Positions 50,701-56,700 of a stretch of 64,000 nucleotides of DNA are shown here, piece by piece; position 1 is the first letter of the stretch, and every line of letters begins with the position of its first letter. Position numbers and translations under genes: made by a program. This DNA is from Molanna angustata (taxonomy: Eukaryota > Arthropoda > Insecta > Trichoptera > Molannidae), in contig OY754990.1 in the NCBI GenBank assembly GCA_963576475.1, positions 4,066,756-4,130,755 on the forward strand, written 5' to 3'. The notes under the pieces are model-generated. The model was not told where the DNA came from. It made no database searches and worked only from the letters and a program-made list of their open reading frames with translations.

Positions 50701-53700
50701 TAATTTTGAAATGGTAATGATTATAATCAGAACAAAGGACAAATAATGATTAAAAACTAGCACAAATAACACTCACCATATTCATTTTACTATAGTATAA
50801 TGCATTTTTTTTTTCAATAAAATAAGTTTTAAAAAAATTTTGGACTCACTGTAATTTTCTATGGACCAATATTTCCGACAGTTTTAAAATTCAAATTAAA
50901 AAATATAAATCAATGTATATACAGGTTTAATGATATTTCCTTAAATTAAAAATACCTAAAGCTAGATATCTGATTACAAAATAAACAATGATAAACAGTA
51001 AAATTACATATAATTAAGGTTGAAGTGAGGAGTCACACATTTATTTCAGAAAGTGCATTTTTACGCGGCCTTACCCATCTATACAAAAAGAAGTTAATAT
51101 AATTTGATAATCTATATTTCATTTTTCTTTAGAATTCATTGTATTCATTTGCCAGTCTCTAATCTGTTTCAAGTTGGTTGAACCACACCACCCCACTGTA
51201 TAATGTGCATGTAGTAGTGCTGTGTTGTGTATGTATGTGTTAACATAGTAGGTTCACAATTGACCCACTATATTATCACTCGTCACACGTACAAAGGCAT
51301 GGTGCGACCTTCCCATGTTTTTATGTATTTGAAATAGTACATTTTATAAATATTTTTATTACAATATGACAACTATGATGCTTGCTGCTCACACAATGAG
51401 CAATTTTTTCAACTAATCAGTGTTTACAGCCTAGAGAATGATGTGAGATATTATTTAAAAAAAAAATTCTTCTGTTGGGAATCGAATCTAGGTTGCTGGC
51501 GCAGAAGTTGACCGACTTATTAACATTATTTTTAACGGCTTTGTCATTTAACATATAAATTTGTGATTCAGGAAGAGTTGGAGAGGCAGCAGGTGCGCGT
51601 CAGGGAGCTGCTGGCCGAACAGGCGCGCCGCGTGATGGACGAGAGGAGCGCCGTCGAGCGTCGTTACTGCACTCAGGTGGAACAGCTGACCAGCGATCTA
51701 ACCACCCACTGGGACTCTGCCACCAAACTGCAGGTAATTGCCATCTCACCAGGATACTTCCATATCACCAGGAAACTGCCATCTCACAAGGATACTGCCA
51801 TCTCACCAGAATACTGCCATCTCACAAGGATACTGCCATCTCACCAGAATACTGCCATCTCACAAGGATCCTGCCATCTCACAAGGATACTGCCATCTCA
51901 CCAGAATACTGCCATCTCACAAGGATACTGCCATCTCACAAGAATACTGCCATCTCACAAGGATACTGCCATCTCACCAGCATACTGCCATCTCACTAGA
52001 ATACTGATGGCACATTCTTTTGACGTTCAATATAGTCCGGAGCTAAGTTATGCAAAGCCCTGATGACTATTGAACACACCTTATAGTCTACTTGCTTTGG
52101 ACACTTTAACCAGTGTAGCTCATTAAGGCGGCAGTTACACGTAAAGTATTTACTGTGATCCACCAATAAATACCGATGTATCGTATTTACTGAATGTGTA
52201 GTCTAATGTATTGATGGATGTCAATTTATTTATCCATCAATAAATACTGACGTCCACCAATAGATACTGAATTGATGGATCACAGTAAATACTTTACGTG
52301 TAACTGTCGCCTAAGAAAACTGATATTAAAAAATAAAATTGCAAATGTCTAAGGTCTAATTTCTTTATTTAATATAAAAAACTGGTAGATGATGTTTTTT
52401 ATAAGTGAATACAGTATGAATTTTTGCTTTCAGTTGGAGCTAGAGCGCCAGAAGCGCGAAGAGGGCGATCTGAAGAGAGAGCTCTCACAGAAGAACTCTC
52501 AGATCGAAGAGCTCAAGTTGGAACTGAAGAATAAAGTCGGTGAGTTGGAAATCAAAGATATCTCATGTGGTACGGCCACATTGAAAAAATGAAAAATTAA
52601 TGAAATGAGAAAATAATAGCATGAGCACACTTGAAAGGGAAAATGTTAGAATAGTTCTTCCACTGTTTTCTATTGTACTCGCTTAGACTCCATTACATTT
52701 TGAAGGGTATCTGAATAGTGCTTCTCAATTTTTTAACTGTCAAATATTTCAATGTGACCCCAAGCTCAGGAAACTTAGAATTTGATATTTTTATTTTCAA
52801 CATGCTAAATAGTCACATCACTTTCATAAAATGGCATTGAAGAATTATCAAGTTATTGTAATAAAATATTGAAATAAAAAATAATTTATCATCTCATTTC
52901 ATGAAAATGCTGAAAATTTTACATACAAAAATTTGAATACTTTATGGAGTAACTTGTTAGTGAGGACTTTAACGTTGGCAACAACCTACTTGTTTTAATA
53001 AGTTTTTGTTCTTTTTCAGTTAAGATATTTTGTTGTTTATTTTATTATACATGTTTTATATTTACCAAGTGATATAAATGTACTATTTTCGTCATTCTAC
53101 ATATGTTGTAGTTTTTAATATTATGTGTATTTTATTCTAGTAGCATGTAAAAGGCAAATTGTGCCCTTAATTCAACGAATAAATAAATAAATAATAGGAA
53201 AACGACGTGATGACATTATAGTTTGGCGCCAAGTTCTCTCTGACTACCTCAAAAAGGATATAACATTATTGTATTTGTATATAGTAGGTTTATACGTTTG
53301 ATCTTTGAAAAGAGTGAAAGCATAACAGTGTGTAAAATAAAAGTAGAGAACGAATGGCTCGAGCAAATCGATGAATTTCCACACAAAATTTGAAGACGAC
53401 CGCCATGGCACAGTTGGTAAGCCGTTTGGTTTCTGTGTGGGCGTCCTGGGTTCAATTCCCAGCAGAGGAGAAATTTATTTCTCACGCTAATATTGCTTCT
53501 CTGGGCTGGAAACACTGGTTAGCTGGAAGAAATTGCCATACGGCGATAAATTCGCCACTTGCGCAGGGTGCAAGGAAGTGTTCATTATTATTATTAATAA
53601 TCTGTGAAGTGACTTGGCAATGAGGAGTATATCGTTGGCCAAAATCCACTCGTTTTTCGTATGATTCAAACATCTTTATTATTGTTTGTTTTATTTCTTC

Positions 53701-56700
53701 AGAATTCGGGGATATTTATACAATATGAAATCTGTTTGTTGTCAAAGAAGCTATATAAAATAGATACAACTGAGATTGATGTTTCAGCATCTCTCCAAGC
53801 GGACATTGCCCAGGCTCACGCAGACAAGTCGGCTCTTGAGGAGGAGTTGGCCAATGCGCGTCTTATGTTGGAGAGGCACCAGCGTCAGGCCAAGCACGAT
53901 TCAAACAGGCTCAACTCGGAGGTGTGTGTTTTGGAGACAAACTTTTTATTAATATCTTTTAAAATGTCAATATAAATTTATTGAAATTTTATGAATGCAT
54001 GGCGATATTCTGCTATTGAGCTTTGACCAATAGCAGGGTGTCATTCTGGCCACCATTCAATCAGGATGCGTGGAACATTTGTAAAATAAATATGGCTATA
54101 TTATTTATTTATTTATAAAAGGTACATTGACAGACATCCTGCTTACAATTTTCATTAAAAGAAAACAATATTGGTTATTATTATAAGTGCTGGACGTCCA
54201 ATTATGGATGCACATAAAATTACATGAGGTCATATTCATTCACACACGTAAGTAACACAAGTAAGAGTTACATAAATGAGAGAAAATGAAGTTACAAAAT
54301 TTAAGTAAAAAAGAAAAAAATTAGTTACGCTTTCATAAAAAATAAAAGCTTTCTTAATATTATGGGGGAATGGTCTTTGGGTAAGTTCAAAAGATATAAG
54401 CGGTTTTTACTTACAGTTTATTGAGTATAATCAGCTGGTATAATTTATAATATTTTTACTTTATGTATACATATATTACTTTTAAATAAATCAAACTATT
54501 TTAATTATTGTAATGATGCGATGGCGACGTGGAGAGCTTCGTTTTGATCATGTCTAACAGTTGGACAGACAGACAGCGAATGAAGCCATGGTTTTGGAGG
54601 GAGGCCGTCTCCGGCTGCAACTCGCTCGGCGGATGCGCGCGCAGATAACTGGGATCGGCAATGTTGCCACAATGTAAACCTCTGTTTTATTATTTTATGT
54701 TGAATTTGTTATTAATGTGGGAATAAAATAGTGAATAAATTAATAAAAAAAACAACTCGGAAACAAATCTATAAAATAACACGTCTTATGGCGTCTGGGT
54801 CCAGCTCGTCTAGCTTGTAGACTGACTCGCCCTCACTTTCGCTACCCGCTTCCGTGGCTCGAGCACTTCCGGCACTGTCACGCCGGCCCACTTCGATCCC
54901 CACATAAATTTGAACGAACAGTCTTTATGTTGAAGTTGCAATAAATTTGAACAAACAGGTTGTGTTTATGTTGAAGTTGTAACAGATTTGAACGAACAGG
55001 TTGTCTTTATGTTGAAGTTGTAACAGATTTGAACGAACAGGTTGTCTTTATGTTGAAGTTGTAACAGATTTGAACGAACAGGTTGTCTTTACGTTGAAGT
55101 TGTAATAGATTTGAACAAACAGGTTGTCTTTATGTTGAAGTTGTAACAGATTTGAACGAACAGGTTGTCTTTACGTTGAAGTTGTAATAGATTTGAACAA
55201 ACAGGTTGTCTTTATGTTGAATTTTTAATAGATTTGAACAAACAGGTTGTCTTTATGTTGAATTTTTAATAGATTTGAACAAACAGGTTGTCTTTATATT
55301 GAAGTTGTAATAGATTTGATCGAACAGGCATCTGTTTGTGCAGCCCGCAGCCAACACTGCAATGCACACAAATAAAACACAATAAAATATTTTTTAAAAG
55401 ATTTTTAATTATCTCAATAGAGACGAAGTTGGAATATTTATTGTAGGAGAACCGGGAAATCAAGGCACCTACAGGGCTTACGACCTGTCATCGGCTGGTT
55501 TACGTGATCACTTTATGCGCTTGAGCAACGTTCACCAATTATGCTTTTTTAATGAGATCCCTATCAATTCAATTTTGAAAGTTCTATATATTGTAATACT
55601 GAAATTCTTTTCGCTTGAAAATAAGGAATTTTTACTACAGCCATCTATGGGTGAAATTATGGAACAGACACAGTCATATTATGTGGTTAGAACTGTATAA
55701 GTTAATAAATAAACATTTCAGATTCAGTCAGTGAGACAGCGCCTGGACCGAGCCGACGCTGATCTGGTTCACTCGCGCAGGGAGAACCTTCGTCTCATCG
55801 ATCAGCTGGCCAACATGGAGAAAGAGGTAACACGAGGCTAAGTAAAAGTTTATATGGAGGAGTGTAGATAGAAAGTAGCATTATCCAATCCGCATCCTAT
55901 TGGATTTGGTTGCGCAGGGGAGTGGAGTATCAGTCGGAGATTGGTGGGTGAGCGGTGAGCGTGACTTGAGTCATAAAGGGGCCCCTTAATCCCGCATATA
56001 TGGTCGCAAGCCCATGTGGTCTGCCTGTTCTGGCTGATACTCTGGTCACCTGTGCTCGTGGGCCTGGATTCATGAATCCAGTGAAACCACGATCAATTTA
56101 AAAACTACCTTAACAAAATTAAACAGCTACAAATAAGATTTTTTAAAATAATTGCAACAAAAAGAACATTGGGGGCATACACAAATAATACTAATGAAAT
56201 CTTAAAACTATGTAATATTTTACCAGTTGACAAAAAGGTTAATGTTTTACTTACCATGAAAGAACCTTACTTCGCAGCATATATGTTTATTTATTTAATA
56301 TTGCTTCTCGGGCAACTAACAGGTGCTATGTCAAATATTAATTTGACACGCACCCAATAACAAGTTGCCACATTCTGGAGACTTACGATATTAATCGTCT
56401 CACAGATCCAGACTGAAAACACAATTAAAAACTGTGTCTCCACCGGGAATCGAACCCGGGACCTTTGGATCAGCAGTCAGATACCCAACCAACTGAGCCA
56501 CGGAGGCCGATATGTTATCCAACTGTTGATTTGTTCAAGAGAATTTATTTCTCTTGAACAAATCAAAAGTATTAAGTCAAAATACGCACGAGATTTGTAT
56601 GGCCAGGTATACATTTTTCATCGTTTTTTCAACTTTGAAGCCAAAAACACCAACTTAGAGGCTTCGCAGTATATATGTTCCATACATAGATTTTCTCAGA

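Noticed and set aside
51738..52007. Repetitive protein frame
   Set aside because: It is the translation of the 19-bp minisatellite in an intron.
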